Part shown: positions 1-7,954 of the stretch, piece after piece
How the letters are laid out: every line of letters begins with the position of its first letter
Numbering within the stretch: the stretch's first letter is position 1
NCBI GenBank assembly: GCA_902475445.1
Contig: CABRZN010000015.1
Coordinates: 1-24,130, forward strand
Reading direction: 5' to 3'
Length of the DNA: 24,130 bases
Origin: an uncultured Collinsella sp.
GTDB lineage: Bacteria; Actinomycetota; Coriobacteriia; Coriobacteriales; Coriobacteriaceae
Notes under the pieces: generated by a model
What the model was told of the DNA's origin: nothing
Databases searched by the model: none
What the model saw: the letters and a program-made list of their open reading frames with translations, nothing else
Made by a program: the position numbers and the translations under genes

Positions 1-74
1 CGCGAAGCCCACTTCCCCGAGGAAGGGCACCCGCCCGGAGCAGGCCCCAGCGCGAGACCGTCCCGGATGCCTAC

Positions 75-2603
75 TTACTCGTTGTCGCCCGCGGTAAGTT
101 GCGTTGCGGAGAGCGCGCCGTCGGCAGCGGTTGCGGCTGCGGCGTCGGGCCAGACCCAGTCGGTGAAGGCCGGGTGGTCGTAGCCCTCATCGCACGCGAA
201 CTCAAAGGCCTCGGTGCGGAATGCCTCCCACTTATCAATCTGCTCGGCAAACTTATCGGCGTCGACCATGCGCAGCACGTCGGCGGCCAGTGTCCAGCGG
301 TCCATGTTGTTCAGGCGCAGCATGTCGAACGGCGTTGTCGTGGAGCCTTTCTCCTCGTAGCCGTGGACGCGGAAGGCATCGTGGCCGGGGCGGTTCCAGA
401 TCAGGCGGCGAATCGTGCCGGCATAGGCGTGGAACGCGAAGAGGACGGGCTTCTCGCCGCAGCCGAACAGCTCAGCCCAGCGCTCGTCGCTGAGAGCCTG
501 GTCGTTCTCGCAGACGTTCTGGATCTTGAGCAGATCGACCACGTTGACGAACCATACCTTGATGCCCAGCTCGCGCAGCATGTCGGTTGCAGCCAGAGCC
601 TCGAGCGTCGGCACGTCGCCGCAGGTGGCGACCACGACATCGGCCTCGGCGAGCGAATCGGCGGTCGATGCCCACTCCCAGGTCGCAACGCCCTCGGCGA
701 GCTCCGCCTTGGCCTCGTCGACCGTCTGGAAGGTCGGAGCAGGCTGCTTGCCGCAGAAGATGGCGTTGACGCAGTCGGTGGACTGGTAGACGCGCTCGGC
801 AACGGCAAGGGCCATGTTGGCGTCGGCCGGATAGTAGGCATTCACGATGTGCGTGTCGTTGGCCTTGTTGAGCAGCAGGTCGATAAAGCCGGGGTCCTGG
901 TGCGAGAAGCCGTTGTGGTCCTGACGCCAGACGTGGCTCGACAGCAAAATGTTAAGGCCGCTGATGGGGGCACGCCACGGAATCTCGCGCTTGGTAGCCT
1001 CGAGCCACTTGCAGTGCTGGTTGACCATGGAGTCGACCACATGGACAAAGCTCTCGTAGGAGCTCCACACGCCGGAGCGGCCGGTGAGCACGTAGGCCTC
1101 GAGGAAGCCCTCGCACTGGTGCTCGGAAAGCTGCTCGACGACCTTACCGGAGCCGGCCAGCAGCTCGTCGTTGGCATCGTCCTCGTAGAAGCCAGCGTCC
1201 CACTGCTTCTTGGTCACCTTGTAGGCAGCCTGCAGGCGGTTGGACGCGGTCTCGTCGGGACCGAAGATGCGGAAGTCATCCATGTTCTTGGCCAGAACGT
1301 CGGCAGTGTACTCACCAAAGACGCGGGCGGCCTCGGTAGAGCCCCAGCCATGACCATTAGTGTCGACGGGGACCTCGTGGGCATGAATATCGGGCAGTTC
1401 GAGCTCGCGACGCACCTTACCGCCGTTCGCGTTGGGGTTGGCGCCGATGCGCAACTCGCCAGTCGGCATAAAGGCCGTCACCTCGGGGCGCACCTGGCCC
1501 TCGGGCGTAAAGAGCTCCTCGGGCTTGTAGGAACGCAGCCACTCGCGCAGCACGCGGAAGTGCTCGTGGGTGTCCTTGGCACTCGCCAGCGGCACCTGAT
1601 GCGCGCGCCAGGAGTCCTCGGTCTTCTTACCGTCGATGTGCTTGGGGCAAGTCCAGCCCTTGGGCGTACGGAACACAATCATGGGGTAGGCCGGGCGGAC
1701 CACGGTCTCGCCTGCGGCGGCCTGGGCCTGCGCGGTTGCCTTGATGTCACAGATCTCATCGAAGACCTGCTCAAACAGGGCAGCGAAACGCGCATGAATG
1801 CTTGCGTGGCTCTCGTCGTCAAAGCCGGCGACAAAGAAGTGCGGCTTATAGCCCATGCCCTCAAAGAACTTGGTGAGCTCTTCGTCGGACACGCGGGCGA
1901 GGATGGTGGGGTTGGCGATCTTGTAGCCGTTGAGGTGCAGGATCGGCAAAACGATACCGTCGGTTGCCGGGTTCACGAGCTTGTTGGATTGCCAAGAGGT
2001 CGCGAGCGGGCCGGTCTCGGACTCGCCGTCGCCCACCACGGCCACGGCCAACAGGCTCGGGTTGTCCATGACGGCACCGTAAGCGTGGCTGAGCGTGTAG
2101 CCGAGCTCGCCGCCCTCGTGGATGGAACCGGGCGTCTCGGGCGCAAAGTGGCTCGGGATGCCGCCGGGATAAGAGAACTGGCGGAAGAACCTCTGCAGGC
2201 CTGCCTCGTCATTGGTGATGTCGGGGCGAATCTCGCGGTAGGTGCCGTCGAGCAGCGACTGAGCAGTACCGGCGGGGCCACCGTGACCAGGGCCCATCAA
2301 GAAGATAGCATTCTAGTTGTGGTCGGCGATCAGTCGATTGACGTGACCGAACAGGAAGTTGATGCCGGGCGTGGTGCCCCAGTGGCCAACCAGGCGGTGC
2401 TTAACGTCCGGACGACCGAAGTCGCGCACCTCACCGGTTTTCTCGTCGACAAAGTCGGGGCGCATTAGCGGGTTAGAGCGAAGGTAGATCTGACCGACGG
2501 ACAGATAGTTCGATGCGCGCCAATACAGGTCGACGCCCTCGAGCTCGGAAGCCGGCACCTCGTGGCCCAGCTTTTGCCACGGCGTCCCCAGTGTTTTAGC
2601 CAT
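75..2603 (-). pseudogene. xfp: Phosphoketolase (Xfp/Xpk), interrupted by an in-frame amber codon
   Basis: This is a thiamine-diphosphate phosphoketolase that would split xylulose-5-P and/or fructose-6-P to acetyl-P in the cytosol. Reading from ATG 2601-2603 gives 96 residues, then TAG at 2313-2315, then 745 more residues in the same frame to TAA 75-77. The total of 842 codons is close to the usual 800-825. Family marks lie on both sides of the stop: GHWGT (H74) before it, and [17 protein letters not shown] and the ThDP motif GDGESETG after it. The stop lies in ADHN*NAIF, where homologues commonly have Gln, so one CAG-to-TAG transition explains it. A downstream restart (TTG 2298-2300 or ATG 2295-2297) would lose H74, which corresponds to a catalytic His in characterised enzymes. 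AAGGGA precedes the first ATG by 8 nt. It lies downstream of a lacI-type gene on the same strand. It could be a pseudogene, a readthrough gene, or a base error. Confidence 0.9.
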
Positions 2604-2661
2604 TGTTTATGTCCCTTCGCTGTGCGGTCACCCTCCAATACGGCAACCTTTCGTTGGGACC

Positions 2662-2705
2662 AGTATATTTGCTAAAACGTTTTATCATGGTGAAAAAACG
2701 TTTTA
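2662..2705 (-). promoter_or_regulatory. Phosphoketolase promoter with tandem LacI-type operators
   Basis: On the minus strand a TATACT -10 box lies at 2662-2667. The 17 bases upstream of it (2668-2684) contain the perfect palindrome TAAAACGTTTTA at 2673-2684. A second copy, AAAACGTTTT at 2695-2704 flanked by A on both sides, has its centre 21 bp further upstream, two helical turns away. The -35 hexamer is poor. A looser site, TAAACGTGTTTA, lies at 2799-2810 over the stop codon of the upstream regulator gene. The CG-centred palindromes are typical of LacI-family operators, and a LacI-family gene is adjacent. Repression of phosphoketolase by that protein is inferred. Confidence 0.65.
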
Positions 2706-2807
2706 CCACCCTTATCAATCCCATCGATTAGCAAAACGCGACATTCACCTGCGGCGTTGATTGTCACAGGTGCTCCACATTCGGTCTCTGCAAATTGGTA
2801 AACGTGT

Positions 2808-3836
2808 TTAGTTGTGTTTAGTAAGCTCGAGCACGCTGTCCTTAACGATAAGCTCCGGCTCCAGAACGACCTCTTCGGCACGCCTGCCGCCCCTACCGGC
2901 AAGACGCTTGGACATGCAGCCAAAAGCATGCTCCGCAAGGACACCAGGGTCCTGCTCAATCGCGGTCAGCGCCGGCTCAAAGAGAACGTCGGCCGCCGAG
3001 TTGTCATAGCTCACCACCGAGATATCGCCCGGGATGCTCTTCCCCATCTCGTGCAAGCGCTTGAGCAAACCGAGGGCAATGTTATCCGAGCTTGCGAACA
3101 CGGCAGTGGCGTCAGTTGCGAGCACTGCCTCCGAGGCCTCGTATGCGCTCGGAATGTAGTACTCGCTCTCAAACTCCAAACGCGCGTCGATCGGCAGGCC
3201 AACCTCGCGCAGCGCGCGCTCATAGCCGGCAAGTCGCTTGCGACCCGTATTGGAACGGCGGGCATTAACCAGGCAGGCAATACGGCGGTGGCCTTGCTCG
3301 ATCAGATAGCGGGTGGCCATATAGCCGCCCATCTCGTGGTCGAACATCACCTTGTCGCACTCGAGCCCCTCAATGGCACGGTCGACCATTACGGCCGGGA
3401 TGGGCAGGTGGCTGACTTCTTCGCGCAGGGCGCGGTCATCGGAGAACTCGTCACCCACCACCAGGAAGACGCCATCAACGCCGCGCGTCACCAGCTGGCG
3501 CAGCAGCTCCAGATCGTCATCGGCGCTTCCGCCCGAGCTGGTAATGAAGAGCGCATAGCCGTCCTCGCGGCAGCGCTTTTCCAGGCTACCGGCGAGCGAG
3601 GCAAAAAAGCGGCTCTCGATGTTAGGGACGATAAGGCCCAGCGTGCGCGACTCGCGCATGACCAGGCTGCGCGCAATCTGGTTGGGAACATAGTGGTTGC
3701 GCGCCGCGACCTCTTTGATGAGCTTGCGGTTTTCTTCCGAGATGCGACAGGGCCGATTATTGAGAACAAGCGAGACCGACGAGGGGGAAAGCCCCACCTC
3801 CTGGGCGATCTGCTTGAGGGTGACTTTGTTGGCCAT
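2808..3836 (-). CDS. LacI-family transcriptional regulator
   Basis: This is a 342-residue cytosolic DNA-binding repressor of the LacI/GalR family, of normal length. The N-terminal helix-turn-helix and hinge helix are clear (residues 3-60: VTLKQIAQEVGLSPSSVS, then NHYVPNQIARSL). A periplasmic-binding-protein-like effector domain follows (TLGLIVPNIESRFFASL, DGVFLVVGDE, GHRRIACLV, VFASSDNIALGLL, ISVVSYDNS). ATG 3834-3836 is preceded by AAGGAG. The phosphoketolase gene lies 204 bp downstream on the same strand with two CG-centred palindromes in its promoter, so that gene is the likely target. The effector cannot be read from sequence. A CcpA-like global role is possible, but the operators do not match the usual cre consensus well. 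Confidence 0.93.
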   Translation of the reverse strand: MANKVTLKQIAQEVGLSPSSVSLVLNNRPCRISEENRKLIKEVAARNHYVPNQIARSLVMRESRTLGLIVPNIESRFFASLAGSLEKRCREDGYALFITSSGGSADDDLELLRQLVTRGVDGVFLVVGDEFSDDRALREEVSHLPIPAVMVDRAIEGLECDKVMFDHEMGGYMATRYLIEQGHRRIACLVNARRSNTGRKRLAGYERALREVGLPIDARLEFESEYYIPSAYEASEAVLATDATAVFASSDNIALGLLKRLHEMGKSIPGDISVVSYDNSAADVLFEPALTAIEQDPGVLAEHAFGCMSKRLAGRGGRRAEEVVLEPELIVKDSVLELTKHN

Positions 3837-3871
3837 CTCGCTCCTTCCGGGTTTACGCGCAATCTCTTGAA

Positions 3872-3912
3872 AGTATAGCGACTACCCCTCTACCTCGGTG
3901 ATAAACACTTTA
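3872..3912 (-). promoter_or_regulatory. Candidate promoter of the LacI-type gene
   Basis: TATACT on the minus strand (3872-3877) is a good -10 box about 36 bp upstream of the start codon; no convincing -35 is seen. Upstream, TAAACACTTTA (3902-3912) is a short inverted repeat resembling a degenerate copy of the operators found in front of the phosphoketolase gene. It could serve autoregulation; this is weak evidence. Confidence 0.35.
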
Positions 3913-3970
3913 CCAATCCGGTGGACGGCTGTTTTATCGCCGCCAGCGCACCAAATCCGTCCGGGTGGGG

Positions 3971-3976
3971 TATATT
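3971..3976 (+). promoter_or_regulatory. Candidate murB -10 box
   Basis: TATATT lies 44 bp upstream of the chosen murB start, in the divergent gap between the lacI-type gene and murB. The -35 position has no good match, so only the -10 element is supported. Confidence 0.3.
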
Positions 3977-4019
3977 GCAATCGATTGATGACAACGACCA
4001 CCAAAAGGCGGATATCCGT

Positions 4020-4982
4020 ATGCACGAGAACGATTTTTTTAACGAGGACCTGCTGTGCGCGCTCGCTGGCGTTGCCGGCGAGGACAACGTGCTGATGAGC
4101 GAGCCCATGCGCGAGCACACCACGTTTAAGATCGGCGGTCCGGCCGACGTCTTTGTCACGCCCGATACTGAGCAGGGCCTCGTCGCCACGCTCGATACCT
4201 GCTATCGCTGCAATCTACCACTCACCATCGTGGGCAACGGCTCCGACTTGCTCGTCGGCGACAAGGGCATCCGCGGCGTCGTCGTAGCGCTGGGCGAGGG
4301 CCTCTCCGACATTACGGTCGACGGCACGCACGTCACGGCGGCAGCCGGCGCCTTGCTTTCCGATGTCGCAGCCGCGGCAGCCGAGGCCGGCCTTACCGGC
4401 ATGGAGCCCATCTCGGGCATTCCCGGATCGGTCGGCGGTGCCTGCTACATGAACGCCGGAGCATACGGCGCTTGCATGGCCGATGTGCTGGAGTCCGTGC
4501 GCGTCTACAAGCCCGCACGCATGCTCGACGACGGCACCCGCGGTAGCGGCAGCATTATCGAGTTCGATGTCGATGAGCTCAACCTGGGCTATCGCAAGAG
4601 CCGCATTGCCGACGACGGTTTCATCGTGCTTTCGGCCACTTTCAATCTCGCCCCGGGCAACGCCGCGATGATCAAGGCCGACATGGACGACTACCGCCAG
4701 CGCCGCGAGGACAAGCAGCCGCTCGACATGCCGAGTGCCGGCTCCACCTTCAAGCGCCCCGAGGGCTACTTTGCCGGCAAGCTCATCATGGACGCCGGCC
4801 TGCGAGGACACGCCATCGGCGGCGCGCAGGTGAGCGAAAAGCACTGCGGCTTCATCGTCAACGCCGACCACGCCACCGCCGCCGATGTCGACGAACTCAT
4901 CCGCCACATCCAAACAACCGTCAAAGACCAATTCGACGTAGACCTCGAACCCGAAGTCCACCGAGTCGGCGAATTCCTCTAA
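4020..4982 (+). CDS. murB: UDP-N-acetylenolpyruvoylglucosamine reductase
   Basis: MurB is the cytosolic FAD/NADPH enzyme that reduces UDP-GlcNAc-enolpyruvate to UDP-MurNAc in peptidoglycan precursor synthesis. The 320-residue product has the FAD-binding PCMH segment (TFKIGGPADVF, VGNGSDLLVGDKGI, then PISGIPGSVGGACYMNAGAYG). The C-terminal MurB domain has the catalytic Ser in AGSTFKRP (S242) and the late Glu in EVHRVGEF (E312). The open frame extends upstream to 3921. I chose ATG 4020 because AAGGCGG lies 8 nt before it and homology begins just after it, while the upstream 33 codons look non-coding. It stands alone between the divergent regulator gene and a terminator. Confidence 0.95.
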   Translation: MHENDFFNEDLLCALAGVAGEDNVLMSEPMREHTTFKIGGPADVFVTPDTEQGLVATLDTCYRCNLPLTIVGNGSDLLVGDKGIRGVVVALGEGLSDITVDGTHVTAAAGALLSDVAAAAAEAGLTGMEPISGIPGSVGGACYMNAGAYGACMADVLESVRVYKPARMLDDGTRGSGSIIEFDVDELNLGYRKSRIADDGFIVLSATFNLAPGNAAMIKADMDDYRQRREDKQPLDMPSAGSTFKRPEGYFAGKLIMDAGLRGHAIGGAQVSEKHCGFIVNADHATAADVDELIRHIQTTVKDQFDVDLEPEVHRVGEFL

Positions 4983-4987
4983 CAAAG

Positions 4988-5007
4988 AAGGCCCCGAAAG
5001 GGGCCTT
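4988..5007. terminator. murB terminator, possibly bidirectional
   Basis: An 8-bp perfect stem AAGGCCCC/GGGGCCTT closes a GAAA tetraloop, 5 bp after the murB stop. T-rich tracts follow on the plus strand (CACTTTCTTT), and a shorter one on the minus strand. It could also stop transcription coming from the convergent CHAP-domain gene. Confidence 0.8.
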
Positions 5008-5060
5008 CACTTTCTTTAATTCAGACAACCAGTCCGGTGTGTCGCGCCCCGAACCCAAGA

Positions 5061-5191
5061 GGGCCGGGACTGTCCGAGAGGCATAAGGTTGATCGCGAGT
5101 TCCGCACGAGCCGGAGAGCACTTAATGTGCTCTCCGTGCGAGCAGGACTGTCCGAGCAGGCAACCTTATGCCTCTCGGACAGTCCCGGCCC
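5061..5191. repeat. Palindromic intergenic repeat, copy 1
   Basis: The outer arms 5061-5091 and 5161-5191 are a perfect 31-bp inverted repeat. Inside, GGAGAGCAC (5113-5121) and GTGCTCTCC (5127-5135) form a second hairpin with loop TTAAT, extended by CGCAC/GTGCG. The core from about 5085 to 5167 recurs at 23225-23306 with changes that keep pairing. It fills the gap between convergent murB and the CHAP-domain gene, ending 8 bp before that gene's stop codon. It encodes no credible protein. A mobile palindromic element or a structured RNA element would both fit. Confidence 0.8.
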
Positions 5192-5199
5192 AACTTGCG

Positions 5200-6405
5200 T
5201 TACGACAGCGCAATACCGCCAAGCCAGCCCCAACGCACGCCAGAGCCAGTGCCATAGAAGCTAATAAACGAATCAAGCGACTTAGACGTAATGGCACCCT
5301 CGTTGCTCATAACGATACCGCCGCCAACGTAGATACCCACATGACCGTAGATGAGGCCCGGAGCACCCGTGCCGCTATGCGATGAGTCGGCCACGATCAT
5401 GCCCACCTGTAGCGCCGAGCGGTCGGAGCTATAGCACCAGGCGTTGAACATGTCACACGCGTTGCCGCCAAAATAGCCCACGCCGGCGTTACGGAAGACA
5501 TTGGTAACCCACGCCGCGCACCAGTTCTGACCCGGCGAAGGCGTGGAGTAGCACGCGTTGACGACGGCCTGCTGTTTGCCCGAGCCGGCATTCTGTTGCG
5601 GGGTTCCGGGCGCATACGATCCGCCACCCGAGCTTGAACCACCCGAGTAGGAATTGTTCTTGTTCGCGGCAGCCGCGGCAGCGGCAGCCTTCCTAGCGGC
5701 CTCCTCGGCCTGGGCGGCAGCGAGGATCTCGGAATCGCGCTGAGCCATGAGCTCCTTGACGTCGTCGGAAAGACCGTTCAGCACGGTCTGGACTTCTTGC
5801 TGCTTGGCCTGCATATCCTGCATCTGAGCCGTCTGCTGGTCCTTGAGTTTCTCCAGGTCGGCCTTTTGTGCTTCGAGCTCGGTCTTCTGTGCGTCGAGCT
5901 CAGACTGAATCGTCTGGATATCCTCGATGGCATCGCGGTCACTCTTGTTGATCTTCTCAACGTAATGCGCGTTGGCGACGAGTTCCTCAAACGAGCCAGA
6001 GGCCAGCAGCAAAGACAGGATGTTCGTGCCGCCGGACTTGTAGCTGGCGGCCACGCGATCGGAAAGGTCGTTGCGCTTCTTCTTGAGCTCGGTCTTCTTT
6101 TCATCGATCTGGGCCTGCGTGTCGTCAATCTTGCCCTGGACATTCTCGATGTCGTTGAGGGTCTGGGCATTCTTGTTGGCCAGCGCCGCATACTCATTTG
6201 CGATGCTGTCGAGCTGGGCCTGAACCTCGTCGAGCTGGGCCTGGGCGGCATTCAGTTTATCGGTGGTTTCTTTGGAAGCCTCCGCCGCATGGGCGCGAGC
6301 GGGCAGGCCAAAAAGAATTGCCGCAGAAGCGGCGCCGAACAGGGCCTTGAGGGCAGCGCGGCGCGAGAGCTCCTGGGAAAGGATGGAATCGCTGTTTGGT
6401 GACAT
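5200..6405 (-). CDS. Secreted coiled-coil protein with C-terminal CHAP/NlpC-like domain
   Basis: The 401-residue product is probably an exported peptidoglycan hydrolase of the CwlO/PcsB general type. The N terminus has a twin-arginine signal (SRRAALKALFG, R15-R16), a hydrophobic stretch, and a likely signal peptidase site after AHA at residue 40. Residues 45-235 are a long Gln/Glu/Lys-rich coiled coil. An Ala-rich stretch and a Gly/Ser linker follow. The C-terminal domain has a candidate catalytic Cys in NWCAAWV (C296) and His in YGHVGIYVGG (H355). In PcsB/CwlO proteins the coiled coil restrains the hydrolase until FtsEX activates it; whether that holds here is unknown. ATG 6403-6405 has GGAG 5 nt upstream. 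Its gene ends beside the palindromic repeat. The choice between CHAP and NlpC/P60 is not certain. Confidence 0.87.
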   Translation of the reverse strand: MSPNSDSILSQELSRRAALKALFGAASAAILFGLPARAHAAEASKETTDKLNAAQAQLDEVQAQLDSIANEYAALANKNAQTLNDIENVQGKIDDTQAQIDEKKTELKKKRNDLSDRVAASYKSGGTNILSLLLASGSFEELVANAHYVEKINKSDRDAIEDIQTIQSELDAQKTELEAQKADLEKLKDQQTAQMQDMQAKQQEVQTVLNGLSDDVKELMAQRDSEILAAAQAEEAARKAAAAAAAANKNNSYSGGSSSGGGSYAPGTPQQNAGSGKQQAVVNACYSTPSPGQNWCAAWVTNVFRNAGVGYFGGNACDMFNAWCYSSDRSALQVGMIVADSSHSGTGAPGLIYGHVGIYVGGGIVMSNEGAITSKSLDSFISFYGTGSGVRWGWLGGIALS

Positions 6406-6466
6406 ATGTACTCCGTTACATGTTTATTTATATGTCGCTCAACTCATACATATTAGCGTACATATG
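6403..6466 (-). promoter_or_regulatory. AT-rich upstream region of the CHAP-domain gene with inverted repeat
   Basis: A perfect 9-bp inverted repeat, CATATGTAC (6403-6411) and GTACATATG (6458-6466), spans the start codon and the 5' leader. Between them TATAAAT on the minus strand (about 6426-6432) could be a -10 box. No -35 is evident. The repeat could fold in the leader RNA over the start codon or bind a regulator. Confidence 0.3.
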
Positions 6467-6629
6467 GCGCGTCCCAACGATTTCCACGAACGGCAGGAAA
6501 CTACAAGGTCAGCGGCTCGCAAGCAAATGCCAAAGATCAGGTTATGCGTACGCAAGCTCTTCTGATGAGTACGTTAGCACAATCCTCTGCTTTTCCCACA
6601 GCGCACGATTTGGGCGTCCCTGCCTGCGC

Positions 6630-6635
6630 TATACT
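6630..6635 (+). promoter_or_regulatory. galE -10 box
   Basis: TATACT lies 38 bp upstream of the galE ATG. The -35 is weak (TTTGGG region around 6609-6614, with short spacing). Confidence 0.45.
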
Positions 6636-6672
6636 CCCCTGAAGAAGTGTTCCTGATTCGATAGGAGACTAC

Positions 6673-7734
6673 ATGTCCAAAGCACTCGACCCCAAAGACA
6701 CCTGCGTCCTCGTTACCGGTGGCGCCGGTTTTATCGGCTCGCACACCGTCGTTCAGCTGCTCGAGGGTGGCTACCAGGTCGTCATCGTCGATGATCTCTC
6801 CAACTCCAGCGCCGTCGCCGTCGACCGCGTCAAGACCATCGTGGGCGACGAGGCCGCCAAGAACCTCACCTTCTACGAGGCCAACGTGCTCGACCGCGAT
6901 GCGATGAACAAGATCTTCGATACCCATCAGATCGACCGCGTCATCCACTTTGCCGGCTTTAAGGCCGTCGGCGAGTCGGTGAGCAAGCCCGTCGAGTACT
7001 ACCACAACAACATCGAGAACACCCTGGTGCTCATCGACGTCATGCGCGACCATGGCTGCAAGTCCATCATCTTCTCGAGCTCCTCGACCGTCTACGGCGA
7101 CCCGGACAACCCGCCCGTCACCGAGGAGGATCCTAAGAAGCCCGCGACCAACCCCTATGGTTGGACCAAGTGGATGATCGAGCAGATCCTTATGGACGTC
7201 CACACCGCCGACCCCGAGTGGGACGTCGTGCTGCTCCGTTACTTCAACCCCATCGGTGCCCATCCGTCAGGCTTGATCGGCGAGGACCCCAAGGGCATCC
7301 CCAACAACCTGGTGCCCTATGTCGCCCAGGTCGCCGTGGGCAAGCTCGAGGCCGTTCAGGTCTTTGGCAACGACTACCCCACCCCCGACGGCACCGGCGT
7401 GCGCGACTACATCCACGTGTGCGATCTGGCCTCTGGTCACGTTGCCGCCCTTAACTGGATGAACGGCAAGACCGGCGTCGAGATCTTTAACCTGGGCACC
7501 GGCACCGGCACCTCGGTACTTGAGGTCGTCGCCGCCTTCTCCAAGGCTTGTGGCAAGGAGCTGCCCTACGTGATCCGCGAGCGCCGCGCCGGCGACATCG
7601 CTGCCAACTGGTGCGACGCCTCCAAGGCCGAGCGCATGATGGGCTGGAAGGCCCAGTACGACATCGCGGACATGTGCCGCGATAGCTGGAACTGGCAGAG
7701 CCACAACCCCAACGGCTTCGCCGACGCCGAGTAG
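6673..7734 (+). CDS. galE: UDP-glucose 4-epimerase
   Basis: GalE interconverts UDP-glucose and UDP-galactose with bound NAD+ in the cytosol (Leloir pathway and supply of cell-envelope sugars). The 353-residue product is a normal-length extended SDR. It has the Rossmann motif VTGGAGFIGSH (residues 14-24), the Ser-rich SSSSTVYGD segment, and the catalytic pair Y162 and K166 in PYGWTKWM. The family marks RYFNPIGAHPSG and GVRDYIHVCDLA also appear. ATAGGAG precedes ATG by 5 nt. It is a single-gene unit: its own promoter lies upstream, and a strong terminator follows the stop. No galK or galT is in the window, so the role may be mainly biosynthetic. Confidence 0.96.
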   Translation: MSKALDPKDTCVLVTGGAGFIGSHTVVQLLEGGYQVVIVDDLSNSSAVAVDRVKTIVGDEAAKNLTFYEANVLDRDAMNKIFDTHQIDRVIHFAGFKAVGESVSKPVEYYHNNIENTLVLIDVMRDHGCKSIIFSSSSTVYGDPDNPPVTEEDPKKPATNPYGWTKWMIEQILMDVHTADPEWDVVLLRYFNPIGAHPSGLIGEDPKGIPNNLVPYVAQVAVGKLEAVQVFGNDYPTPDGTGVRDYIHVCDLASGHVAALNWMNGKTGVEIFNLGTGTGTSVLEVVAAFSKACGKELPYVIRERRAGDIAANWCDASKAERMMGWKAQYDIADMCRDSWNWQSHNPNGFADAE

Positions 7735-7757
7735 CAAAAAACCTACATACCGCTCTT

Positions 7758-7791
7758 GCCCCGATCTCACGTTGTGAGGTCGGGGCTTTTT
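7758..7791 (+). terminator. galE terminator
   Basis: A 13-bp stem (7758-7770 with 7774-7786, one G-T wobble) with a GTT loop is followed by five T residues. It begins 23 bp after the galE stop and separates galE from malQ. Confidence 0.9.
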
Positions 7792-7840
7792 CATGGCATG
7801 TAACCATTCGCCGAAAATCGACCAACTTTTTTATCTTGCC

Positions 7841-7869
7841 TGTACATGTTTAAACAACATGTTTACAAT
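7841..7869 (+). promoter_or_regulatory. malQ promoter with operator in the spacer
   Basis: TGTACA (7841-7846) and TACAAT (7864-7869) are spaced by 17 bp. Within the spacer lies the perfect palindrome TGTTTAAACA (7847-7856). ACATGTTTA also occurs as a direct repeat at 7844-7852 and 7858-7866. A palindrome between -35 and -10 is a classical repressor position. Related GTTTAAAC sites occur at the gntR and PTS promoters. Confidence 0.6.
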
Positions 7870-7954
7870 AGGCGTATCGAATCAGAACGTCGGAGGCGGA
7901 CTGCACACCCATCGGCAGGCCGACCCCACAACAAGAAGGTTGGTGAGCGCATTC

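Noticed and set aside
1..74. Terminator after phosphoketolase
   Set aside because: Short GC-rich complementary words exist, but no stem with a T-run can be drawn, and the window ends too soon.
99..2468. A 789-codon open frame on the plus strand opposite phosphoketolase
   Set aside because: It is the antisense shadow of a high-GC gene with strong third-position bias. The product is low-complexity (Leu/Val/Gly/His-rich), has no domain motif, and the opposite strand holds an unmistakable enzyme family.
3921..4019. N-terminal extension of MurB upstream of ATG 4020
   Set aside because: The extra codons cover the likely promoter region, have no family similarity, and the internal ATG has a good ribosome binding site.
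7793..7954. N-terminal extension of MalQ
   Set aside because: The frame overlaps the promoter and operator; MalQ proteins begin close to the ERASGVLMPVSSLPG segment.
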